From: an uncultured Blautia sp.
GTDB lineage: Bacteria; Bacillota; Clostridia; Lachnospirales; Lachnospiraceae
Assembly (NCBI GenBank): GCA_900539525.1
Contig: UQCM01000016.1
Location: 1-47,204, forward strand
Length of the DNA: 47,204 bases
Direction of reading: 5' to 3'
In this document: one piece after another, positions 1 through 7,031 of the stretch
How positions within the stretch are numbered: position 1 is the first letter of the stretch
How the letters are laid out: each line of letters begins with the position of its first letter
Made by a program: the position numbers and the translations under genes
The notes under the pieces: generated by a model
Database searches by the model: none
Seen by the model: only the letters and a program-made list of their open reading frames with translations
What the model was told of the DNA's origin: nothing

Positions 1-108
1 TGTTTTGGATCGCATTTTAATATGAATAGAACTGTCATCATGGTCAACAGAAGTAATTGACAGCAACTCACCTGGGAAAAACATATCTAATTTCAACGAA
101 TCATTCAT
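1..108 (-). CDS. Probable transposase, N-terminal fragment (ISL3-like), cut by window edge
   Basis: A minus-strand reading frame runs off the left edge of the window. It starts at ATG 108 with an AAAGGCGG ribosome site about 8 bases upstream; an in-frame ATG at 114 is too close to that site. The visible 36 residues begin MNDSLKLDMFFPGELLSI and include a stretch IHIKMRSKT. This resembles the start of ISL3-family transposases, where such a strand precedes a Cys-rich zinc finger, but the zinc finger and catalytic domain lie outside the window. The assignment is by resemblance only. It fits the mobile-element debris downstream. Confidence 0.4.
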   Translation of the reverse strand, partial: MNDSLKLDMFFPGELLSITSVDHDDSSIHIKMRSKT

Positions 109-461
109 TATCATATACCGCCTTTATTTGATACCAACATTTTATCACAGAAATAATTTCATTGGAAGCAAAAAACGGACAATTGCGGAAGAACCCTGTG
201 GTAGCGGAATATACAATTAAGAGTCGAAGAACTCCGGTTTGTAGGGAAATTGAAGTACCTTATGAATGTTATAGTATTTAAGACTATTAGTTGATTTTAA
301 TGTATAGCATATTGCTGACAATAAAATGACAATACAATCTGATGAAAACATAGCAAATATACACAAAACATTTCATGAATGAACTGTTAAAAGACTAAAA
401 TAACGGGAAAGCACTACAAAGCAAATAGAACTTTGCGAGTTTGAATAGAAGTCGAATCCTC

Positions 462-500
462 GGAAAAGCCTGTATTTATGGGCTTTCCCGGGGATTTGTT
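462..500 (+). terminator. Hairpin with T-rich tail, terminator-like
   Basis: GGAAAAGCC (462-470) pairs with GGCTTTCC (481-488) with one bulged A, and the hairpin is followed by a T-rich stretch. No complete gene precedes it, so it may be the terminator of a lost gene. Confidence 0.45.
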
Positions 501-646
501 TTTGTCTCTGGAGTGCAAATGGAGTTAAAAATTATTTTTTTTGTTAGCCGGATTTCTTGAATAGACAAGGTTTTCCAGAATATCATTGCATTTCCAGAAG
601 AGAATATCGGGAAATTTTTATAGAACAGTTTGTTTTGATGAAGTAG

Positions 647-796
647 TTTTCATCAGGGCAGGCTGTTTTTTTGCAGGACGAGCCTGGACAAGAAAAACGT
701 TCTATTCATGAAAAAATCAGTGCATATAAAAAGAGTACTCAACTGGAAAATGCTGAAGACAGAATCGGGATATCAAGCGAGATTTGTATTGGCTAA
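647..796 (+). pseudogene. Remnant of a conjugative-element protein C-terminus
   Basis: Between stops there is an open stretch with no start codon that encodes ...DEPGQEKRSIHEKISAYKKS... before a TAA at 794-796. The piece RSIHEKI resembles RKSIHERLKMNK at the end of the broken gene at 3499-4909. That kind of tail is, from memory, common on hypothetical proteins of Firmicutes integrative elements. It is short and the match is weak, so it may be chance. Confidence 0.25.
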
Positions 797-916
797 ATAA
801 TGGTATGCAAGAGAATGAAAATAATGTAAAATAAAGGCAGGTTTTGAAAATTTATAAAAATGAATGTATCAGCTTGAAGTGCCAAACTTGCATTTCAAGT
901 TGAGTAGGGAGATTAT

Positions 917-1885
917 ATGGCTGATCAAATGACAAATGAAGTGATAGACCAGGGAACTGCGGAAGCACAGATGGTAGAAGTTGTACAGCCTGCTATTGAA
1001 AAACTAATTTATGTCATCCGTGACAAACAGGTTATGATAGATAGTGATCTTGCAATGCTTTATCATGTGGAGACCAAGCGGTTGAATGAGGCTGTAAAAA
1101 GAAATATCGCCCGGTTTCCAGAAGAATTCCGGTTTCAACTGACAGAAAAAGAAACAGAGAGTTTGAGGTCGCAAATTGCGACCTCAATGAAAAGTAACGG
1201 GGACAATGAGAAAAAAGGCGGAAGAAGATATCTGCCATATGCCTTTACAGAGCAGGGAATTGCTATGCTTTCTGCAGTACTCAGAAGTGATGTAGCCATT
1301 CAGGTCAGTATTAATATCATGAATGCTTTTGTTGAGATGAGGCGTTTTATTGCCAATAATGCTCTGCTTTTTGAGCGTATCAGTAATGTTGAATTAAAAC
1401 AGTTGGAATACCAGAAAAAAACGGATGAAAAGCTTGAGCAGATATTTGAGTACATAGCTGATCATGAGGAGTCAAATCAAAAGGTATTTTTTGATGGGCA
1501 AATATATGATGCTTTCAGCTTGATTGTAAGCCTGATTCAAAAAGCAGAAAAAGAAATTACTTTAATTGACGGCTATGTTGATGTAGGAACGCTGAACCTG
1601 CTTTCAAAGAAAAAAGATAATGTAAACGTTACAGTATATACGTTAAAAAGGAGAAAACTTTCAAAAACGGATGTTGATAATTTTAATATGCAGTATCCAA
1701 CATTGAATGTGAAATACACGAACGTATTTCATGACCACTTTTTAATCCTTGACAGAAAAACGGCGTATCATATAGGAGCGTCGCTAAAAGATGCTGGAAA
1801 GAAGTGCTTTGGCATTAACCTGATTGAAGATGCCGGTATTATAAGAGATATTTTGCAGAGGTTGGAGTTAGAAACGGAAGAATAG
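917..1885 (+). CDS. ORF6N-domain DNA-binding protein with PLD-like C-terminal domain
   Basis: 322 residues. The first half (about residues 25-150) matches the ORF6N/KilA-N style DNA-binding domain of phages and conjugative elements: a segment VMIDSDLAMLYHVETKRLNE, then PEEFRFQL, then YLPYAFTEQGIAMLSAVLRS. A short helical linker (about 150-190) follows. The C-terminal part (about 195-320) reads like a phospholipase D-type fold, with SLIVSLIQKAEKEITLIDGYVD and then FHDHFLILDRKTAYHIGASLKD. The HKD-type motif has His where Lys is usual (H-x-H-x4-D), so catalysis is doubtful. GGGAG lies 6 bases before the ATG. The stop is 7 bases before the NUDIX gene. Likely a regulator or element-maintenance protein; function not established. 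Confidence 0.8.
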   Translation: MADQMTNEVIDQGTAEAQMVEVVQPAIEKLIYVIRDKQVMIDSDLAMLYHVETKRLNEAVKRNIARFPEEFRFQLTEKETESLRSQIATSMKSNGDNEKKGGRRYLPYAFTEQGIAMLSAVLRSDVAIQVSINIMNAFVEMRRFIANNALLFERISNVELKQLEYQKKTDEKLEQIFEYIADHEESNQKVFFDGQIYDAFSLIVSLIQKAEKEITLIDGYVDVGTLNLLSKKKDNVNVTVYTLKRRKLSKTDVDNFNMQYPTLNVKYTNVFHDHFLILDRKTAYHIGASLKDAGKKCFGINLIEDAGIIRDILQRLELETEE

Positions 1886-1892
1886 AAGGGAG

Positions 1893-2657
1893 ATGGTTCC
1901 GTTGTCCCGGAAGAACCATAAAATGATTGATGGCAAACTTCTTCAGACGGATAAGAAGTATTCTCATCTGAAATTGAAACAAAAGGAAAAAATAGCTGAA
2001 TGGATGTATCTGGAGACAAAGGCATATTATGAGAAAAACTATACATTTCCCGGGGATAAGCAAATCGGGGATGTTATCTCAAAAGTATATGATCGGATCA
2101 CCGACACAGACATATGGATTCCTTATGGCGAAGTTGTAAAACATTATAAGAAAAAGAGGGCTGATATTAACAAACGTGTGAGACGATCCCTTAACCAGCA
2201 TGAGGAAAAGAAAACGGAAACAGTTTGCTTCATGAATCTATGTATGGTGCAAGATGGAAAAGGAAATGTACTTGCATTGGATAAAGTAAATGACAGTTAT
2301 ACCGGAACAACGTTTCCGGGTGGACATGTGGAAAAAGGGGAGATTTTTACAGATGCTGTCATCCGTGAAGTTTACGAAGAGACGGGACTTAGGATTGAAA
2401 ACCCCCTGTTCTGTGGCGTATATCATTGGAATAAATCGGGTACGCATCATGTGATTTTCCTGTATAAAGCAGATCAATATTCAGGAATATTACATAGCTC
2501 TGAGGAAGGAAAAGTTTACTGGATTCCGATGGATGAGTTTAAAGAAAAGGAACTTGCGACTGGGATGGAATACGTTTTGCAGATGATGGAATCTGCACAG
2601 ATGAATGAGTGCTATATGCGTCTGGAAGATGGAAAATATGTAGGAACTTTATATTAA
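1893..2657 (+). CDS. NUDIX hydrolase with extra N-terminal domain
   Basis: Up to 254 residues. The C-terminal half carries a complete NUDIX box, GX5EX7REXXEEXG, in the segment from GGHVEKGE to REVYEETGL (about residues 147-170). This family hydrolyses nucleoside diphosphates linked to another group, often 8-oxo-dGTP. The first 100 residues (MIDGKLLQTDKKYSHLKLKQ onward) are not recognised; they are basic, helical and might bind nucleic acid. The start is uncertain. ATG 1893 sits almost on top of the GGGAG, TTG 1902 has better spacing, and ATG 1923 is also in frame. It lies directly behind the ORF6N gene and ends just before a strong terminator, so the two probably form one transcript. Confidence 0.8.
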   Translation: MVPLSRKNHKMIDGKLLQTDKKYSHLKLKQKEKIAEWMYLETKAYYEKNYTFPGDKQIGDVISKVYDRITDTDIWIPYGEVVKHYKKKRADINKRVRRSLNQHEEKKTETVCFMNLCMVQDGKGNVLALDKVNDSYTGTTFPGGHVEKGEIFTDAVIREVYEETGLRIENPLFCGVYHWNKSGTHHVIFLYKADQYSGILHSSEEGKVYWIPMDEFKEKELATGMEYVLQMMESAQMNECYMRLEDGKYVGTLY

Positions 2658-2670
2658 GTTATGGCGTTTG

Positions 2671-2698
2671 CCGGCAGTGAAATACCTGCCGGTTTTTT
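2671..2698 (+). terminator. Rho-independent terminator
   Basis: CCGGCAG (2671-2677) pairs perfectly with CTGCCGG (2686-2692), followed by six T. It closes the ORF6N-NUDIX unit and shows that the longer upstream reading of the next gene is not real. Confidence 0.88.
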
Positions 2699-2720
2699 CA
2701 TGCCTGGAAGGAGGTGCTAT

Positions 2721-3485
2721 GTGAGGAAAATAGAAAAAGTAATGTTGATTGTGTTTCTGGTAATTTCGGTGATCTGCCGGAAATTCCTCTTGGATTACTG
2801 TCAGGATTCTTATGACAACAGACAGAATTACCGGCAGATGGAAGAGATAGCGTTTCCGGAAAAGGATACAGAGGATGATGATACAGAATCCAATTCGTAT
2901 AATCCAACGACAGAGATAGATGACTTTGATTATCAGGCATTGCTGGATGAAAATGCAGACTGCATCGGTTGGCTGAAGATTGCTGATACCGATATCATTT
3001 ACCCGGTCGTGCAGGGAAAAGATAATGAGTTATATCTCCACCACGATTTCCAAAAGAACTATGCTATCTGTGGAACCCTGATACTGGACTATCGGAATGA
3101 TATAGATGCCAGGCAGGAACATTTGATAATTTATGGTCACCAGATGAAAGATGGCAGTATGTTCAAGCAATTGAATGGATATAAAAAAGAAGAGTTTTAT
3201 CATGAGCATAAGGAGATCACACTATATCTGGAAAACCAGAAATATCAGTATGAAGTGGCTGCTGTGTATGTGACGAATGTGGCACAAAGCGGTGGTTATT
3301 ATGATTTTTTACACAAAGAAACACGAAAACAGCAGATGGATTATTTACAGAAAATGGCAGCTTATCAGCTTTATCCGACGGGGGTTACCGTCAGGGAGGA
3401 TGATGAGCTGCTTTCTTTATCTACCTGTGAATATTCCAGCACAAACGGCAGGCTAATTGTACTTGCCAGAAGAATTGGAGCATAG
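2721..3485 (+). CDS. Class B sortase
   Basis: 254 residues starting at GTG 2721, chosen because AAGGAGG lies at 2708-2714 and the reading further upstream runs into a terminator. One N-terminal membrane segment (VMLIVFLVISVI) anchors it outside the membrane. The sortase domain follows: WLKIADTDIIYPVVQG, catalytic His in YGHQMKDGSMF (about residue 140), catalytic Cys in LSTCEYSSTNGRLIVLARR (about residue 236), and a conserved Arg shortly after. Class B sortases cleave a short sorting motif and attach the protein to the cell wall. Conjugative elements of Firmicutes often carry such a gene, which fits the surroundings. No obvious substrate with a sorting signal is seen nearby. Confidence 0.88.
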   Translation: MRKIEKVMLIVFLVISVICRKFLLDYCQDSYDNRQNYRQMEEIAFPEKDTEDDDTESNSYNPTTEIDDFDYQALLDENADCIGWLKIADTDIIYPVVQGKDNELYLHHDFQKNYAICGTLILDYRNDIDARQEHLIIYGHQMKDGSMFKQLNGYKKEEFYHEHKEITLYLENQKYQYEVAAVYVTNVAQSGGYYDFLHKETRKQQMDYLQKMAAYQLYPTGVTVREDDELLSLSTCEYSSTNGRLIVLARRIGA

Positions 3486-3498
3486 GGAGGAAATGCAT

Positions 3499-4909
3499 AT
3501 GGCAATGAACAGGAATATGACAATGGCAGAAAAAGAAGTTCGGGATTATGCCCAGAAACAGATGGAACGGGCAGAACAGTGGGAAAACATTTTATTTACA
3601 GAGGAACAGAAAGAACAGGTTCTGGAATATGCGGCTATGACTGGGGATGATTATGATATCAGGAAAATGGTCAGAGACCTTGCAAATGCTGTCCGTTCCT
3701 CGGATGAAGAGAAGGTGGATGAAATTCTGAGGGATGCAAGAGAGGAAATTGACGAATTCCCGGATCGTTCCGTTGGTATGGCAGAACTAAAGGGATATGG
3801 CTATACCGCAGATGATATGATACTTTTAATGATGAAGCTGAGGTATCTTTGGTCAGCAGGAAATCTATCAGGGGAGACAACCTGGATGATGTGGCATTTC
3901 TGGCAGCACTTCCAATGGTACATGAGGTATTGGAAAAGATCGTAGAGGCGTTTTCGGATTTTCGATATTATCCCCCGAAGGAATTGAATGTCCATTATTA
4001 TCCGGAGAAAATGACTGCGGATGAACTGGCTGCTGCAATGGATCAATTAGCGGAAGACTTTGACTCTTATGATTATCATGACAACTTTAGCCCCGGAGGA
4101 AGATATGGTGGAAACTGTCGCATTGGAATTAAGATGCGGCTATGCCCATAAGTACATTCCGTTTTTGAAAGATATTGTAGATGAGGAATGTGAAGAGTCT
4201 TCACGGGCAGAAGAACTTCTGGAGAAACTGAAAGCCTATCAGCCAGAAATACCAGAAACAGCAGTACCGATTGTTCGTATCAATTTCTGTGAGGATAAGG
4301 AAATGGACATTTCCGGTTATCAGAAGCTGGGAAGCCTGGATGAAACTACAGCCAAAATGGATGCAGAGTTGGCTTCAAAAGCAGATCCGAAGACAGGAAA
4401 TACCAGAGAAAACAGTTCAGATGTATTTTACGATTTACTATCCGGATCATAACCAGATGCAGGAATTAAAAGGGAAAATCAATATCGGAGATGGAAATGG
4501 CGGTATTGTGAGCCAGTTGAAGAACCAGAATGAAATGAAGTTGCACGATGAAAGTTGGCTGAATTACCAAAGGGGTAAGGGCGAAGAATCTTTTCAGGCG
4601 TATATGGCAGATCTTACGGATATGCAGGAGCATGTATTGCCGTATTTGCAGAGTTTCTGCAGTTTGGAAGAGAAGGCACCTGAACGAATAGAAGGAAAAG
4701 TTCAATTATTGGCGGATGGCGAAAAGAAGTTGCCTGAAAGAGTAGTATCCGATAAGGGTGCCTTAAAACAGGGCTCTCTTTTAGAGAACGAAAAAACAAT
4801 GGGGAAAAAGGAAAGGAAATCTATTCATGAGCGATTAAAAATGAACAAGGAGATTATTGCAAAACAGCAGGGAAAAGATAGCAAAGCGAAAGGGGTTGAG
4901 CTTGCATAA
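3499..4909 (+). pseudogene. Frameshifted conjugative-element hypothetical protein
   Basis: Four overlapping reading frames follow one another on the same strand and look like one gene broken three times. The first part starts at ATG 3499 (GGGAGG 8 bases upstream) and includes MAELKGYGYTADDM. Sense continues in another frame from about 3850 (DDVAFLAALPMVHEVLEKIV). It changes frame again near 4085 (PEEDMVETVALELRCGYAHK) and once more near 4425 (YFTIYYPDHNQMQELKGKIN). It ends with RKSIHERLKMNKEIIAKQQ at 4909. The YGYT..DM segment and KSIHERL tail recall accessory proteins of Firmicutes integrative elements (DUF4316/YodL-like), from memory and unverified. Sequencing error is a possible alternative for one or more shifts. 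Confidence 0.6.
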
Positions 4910-4967
4910 GTACTGAAGAGCAAGAAGAGTCCTATAGGTTATATTGCAGAAGAAAAATACTGCAGGG

Positions 4968-4999
4968 GGAGAAATGTTTCAAATGATGAATGTTTCTCC
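4968..4999 (+). terminator. Terminator-like hairpin after the broken element gene
   Basis: GGAGAAA (4968-4974) pairs with TTTCTCC (4993-4999) and is followed by TTATTTT. The loop is 18 bases and partly self-complementary. It is the first such structure downstream of the frameshifted gene. Confidence 0.5.
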
Positions 5000-5070
5000 T
5001 TATTTTAAGGAAATTATTGTAGTTTATTTGTTATGGCAAAGTTTCATGAAACAATGATTTAAAACTATTA

Positions 5071-5091
5071 GACATACCTTGTATGAATGTC
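5071..5091. promoter_or_regulatory. Interrupted palindrome upstream of the hydrolase, possible operator
   Basis: GACATAC at 5071-5077 faces GTATG-AATGTC at 5081-5091, giving nested inverted pieces (GACAT/ATGTC and ATAC/GTAT). It lies in the 320-base gap 4910-5229, which otherwise holds only the hairpin at 4968 and AT-rich sequence. TetR-type repressors bind such sites. The half-site resembles GACAAAC near 8932. No promoter is clear enough to place beside it. Confidence 0.3.
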
Positions 5092-5229
5092 CATTTTTTT
5101 AACATAGCAAAGGTGTTTGCCTATTGTCGTTGGGGGGATATCTGATATGCTGAAATAGAGGATACTTGAAATAATGCATAGGAAATTTAAAAGTATATTT
5201 CTAGAGATAAGAAACAAGGAGGCAGTATA

Positions 5230-6150
5230 ATGAAGGAATTATATATACCATCCACGGATGGAAAGAATCAGTTGCATGTTGTTATTTGGGAACCCAATAT
5301 TACAGTAATTGGAATTGTTCAGATTTCTCATGGAATGATTGAATACATAAAACGCTATGATAAATTTGCAAGGTACTTAAACCAATATGGTATTCTTGTA
5401 ATTGGGAATGACCATCTTGGTCATGGAGAAACGGCAAAAACAGATGACGATTTGGGGTATTTTTGTCCAAGCAACATGAGTGAAACTGTCGTTGCAGATT
5501 TATATGAAGTAACCCGTTTTGCAAAGAAAAATTACCCTAATGTTCCTTACTTCTTGTTTGGACACAGTATGGGGTCATTTATGGCAAGGCGCTATATAAT
5601 GACATATGGAAATGAGTTGGATGGAGTGATTATTTCCGGAACAGGCAACCAATCTGGAAGTGTACTGAAAGCTGGTAAAATAATGGTATCGCTGACTAAA
5701 TTCTTTAAGGGAGACCGCTATAGATCCAAGATGCTGAAAAATATGTTTTTCAGCAAATATAATAATCATATTTCAAACGTCAGGACATCAAATGATTGGC
5801 TTACAAAGGATGAAACTATTGTTGATAAATATAACACAGATAAGTATTGTACATATTCCTTCACGGTAAATGGATACCGTACTTTATTGGACGTGCTGTC
5901 ATTCATACAGAATTCAAATAATATTGCAAAAATACCGAAGAACCTTCCTGTATTTTTGATTGCAGGAGAAGAAGACCCTGTTGGGAATTATGGAAAAGCA
6001 GTTAAAAATGTTTATGAAATCTATAAAAAAGCAGGAATTAAGGATATTTCGATAAAACTTTATAAAAATGACAGACATGAATTGATCAATGAGACAGACA
6101 AAGAAGACGTTTATGACGATATCAGGCATTGGCTGATTTGTCATTTGTAA
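5230..6150 (+). CDS. Alpha/beta hydrolase, monoacylglycerol-lipase-like
   Basis: 306 residues with AAGGAGG well placed before the ATG. It has the serine-hydrolase pattern of the Hydrolase_4 group: ISHGMIEYIKRYDKFARYL near the start, GNDHLGHGETAK, nucleophile elbow GHSMGS (Ser113), Asp near residue 249 in GEEDPVG, and His near residue 283 in NDRHELINE. The motifs and length fit bacterial monoglyceride lipases and lysophospholipases, which release free fatty acids from glycerolipids. There is no signal peptide, so it is cytoplasmic. It is closed by its own terminator. A TetR gene and oleate hydratase follow, which makes a fatty-acid role plausible; the substrate is inferred. Confidence 0.88.
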   Translation: MKELYIPSTDGKNQLHVVIWEPNITVIGIVQISHGMIEYIKRYDKFARYLNQYGILVIGNDHLGHGETAKTDDDLGYFCPSNMSETVVADLYEVTRFAKKNYPNVPYFLFGHSMGSFMARRYIMTYGNELDGVIISGTGNQSGSVLKAGKIMVSLTKFFKGDRYRSKMLKNMFFSKYNNHISNVRTSNDWLTKDETIVDKYNTDKYCTYSFTVNGYRTLLDVLSFIQNSNNIAKIPKNLPVFLIAGEEDPVGNYGKAVKNVYEIYKKAGIKDISIKLYKNDRHELINETDKEDVYDDIRHWLICHL

Positions 6151-6164
6151 TTTGATTTATCTGC

Positions 6165-6216
6165 AATAAAGCACTGGATTTTTTTGTTTTTAAGAAGTTT
6201 CAGTGCTTTATTTTTT
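6165..6216 (+). terminator. Rho-independent terminator after the hydrolase
   Basis: AATAAAGCACTG (6165-6176) pairs perfectly with CAGTGCTTTATT (6201-6212), and the right arm runs into six T. The loop is long and T-rich. Confidence 0.82.
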
Positions 6217-6221
6217 GTTCA

Positions 6222-6250
6222 TTGTGGAAAATATGTGAGTTTGGTATAAT
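6222..6250 (+). promoter_or_regulatory. Sigma-70-type promoter of the TetR gene
   Basis: TTGTGG at 6222-6227, a spacer of 17 bases, and TATAAT at 6245-6250 with an extended TGG in front. An inverted pair GTTTG (6239-6243) and CAAAC (6257-6261) brackets the -10 box and could be an autoregulatory operator. Confidence 0.7.
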
Positions 6251-6296
6251 AATTTTCAAACGAATGGATGATATACAGAACAGGAGGGATTGATAA

Positions 6297-6878
6297 GTGT
6301 CGGATATTACAAAAAGAGCATTAGAGGCATCTCTCAAAAAGATGTTACTGAAAAAGCCGGTTACCAAAATTACGATTAATGATATTACAGAAGACTGTGG
6401 TGTCAATCGTGCAACCTTTTATTATCATTTCAAAGATATTTATGACTTGATTGAATGGTCCTGCGAGGAGGATTCACGCAAAGCAGCCAATGGAAATACT
6501 ACCTATGATACATGGGAACAGGGGTTTCTGAATATTTTTCATGCTGTTGAGGAAAACAAGCCTTTTATACTGAATGTTTACCGCCATGTGAGTCAGGAAC
6601 AGATTATTCAATATCTGTATAGGGTTGTTTATCAATTGATTATTAATATTGTTGAGGAATGCGCACAAGGCATGAGTGTCAGGGCGGAGGATAAAAAATT
6701 TATTGCCGATTTTTACAAGTATGCTTTTGTAGGTATGATGCTGGACTGGATACGGCAGGACATGAAACCGTCACCGGAAAAGATGATTTTCAGACTGAGT
6801 AATTTAATAGAGGGAGATATCATTCGTATGCTTGAAAAATGCCGGATTGATAAGCCATATGATAATATCAACAAATGA
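6297..6878 (+). CDS. TetR/AcrR family transcriptional regulator
   Basis: 193 residues from GTG 6297, with AGGAGGG about 9 bases upstream. The N-terminal 55 residues form the TetR helix-turn-helix (KMLLKKPVTKITINDITEDC, then GVNRATFYYHFKDIYDLIEW). The rest is a helical ligand-binding domain of the type seen in DhaS-like TetR proteins. It sits between a lipase-like hydrolase and oleate hydratase, so a fatty acid or acyl-CoA is a reasonable guess for its ligand. Inverted repeats overlap its own promoter and those of the flanking genes. It has its own terminator, so it is transcribed alone. Confidence 0.9.
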   Translation: MSDITKRALEASLKKMLLKKPVTKITINDITEDCGVNRATFYYHFKDIYDLIEWSCEEDSRKAANGNTTYDTWEQGFLNIFHAVEENKPFILNVYRHVSQEQIIQYLYRVVYQLIINIVEECAQGMSVRAEDKKFIADFYKYAFVGMMLDWIRQDMKPSPEKMIFRLSNLIEGDIIRMLEKCRIDKPYDNINK

Positions 6879-6904
6879 TGAAGTTTGTCGAAAAAAACAA
6901 CAAT

Positions 6905-6941
6905 ATAGCCCTGTCATCGAAGAATTCGATGATGGGGCTAT
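6905..6941 (+). terminator. Terminator hairpin after the TetR gene
   Basis: ATAGCCC-N2-TCATCGAA faces TTCGATGA-N2-GGGCTAT across 6905-6941, a long stem with two central mismatches and a 3-base loop. The T-run after it is short (TTCTGTT). Confidence 0.65.
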
Positions 6942-6966
6942 TCTGTTGATTGTGAGTAGTTATCAT

Positions 6967-7006
6967 TCAATGTATATTGAGGATGTAATTGAAAAACATA
7001 TATAAC
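6967..7006 (+). promoter_or_regulatory. Promoter of oleate hydratase with overlapping inverted repeat
   Basis: TTGAGG at 6977-6982, an 18-base spacer and TATAAC at 7001-7006. The inverted repeat TCAAT-GTAT-ATTGA (6967-6980) overlaps the -35 box, a position suited to repression. Confidence 0.5.
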
Positions 7007-7031
7007 GAAATGAAATTCAGGAGGTATGATT

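Larger units (their letters stand above)
109..916. other. Long AT-rich gap with decayed element sequence
   Basis: About 800 bases carry no intact gene. They hold a hairpin followed by T-rich sequence (462-500), a short open remnant resembling the tail of a conjugative-element protein (647-796), and otherwise AT-rich sequence with frequent stops in all frames. The stretch looks like the remains of an integrated element rather than a functional regulatory region. Only the last bases (GGGAG near 908) clearly serve the next gene. Confidence 0.6.

Noticed and set aside
2661..2720. Longer N-terminus for the sortase
   Set aside because: That stretch is a rho-independent terminator; the ribosome site supports GTG 2721.
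2661..6150. Conjugation machinery
   Set aside because: No relaxase, coupling protein, VirB4-like ATPase or integrase is recognisable in the window; only accessory-type genes are present.
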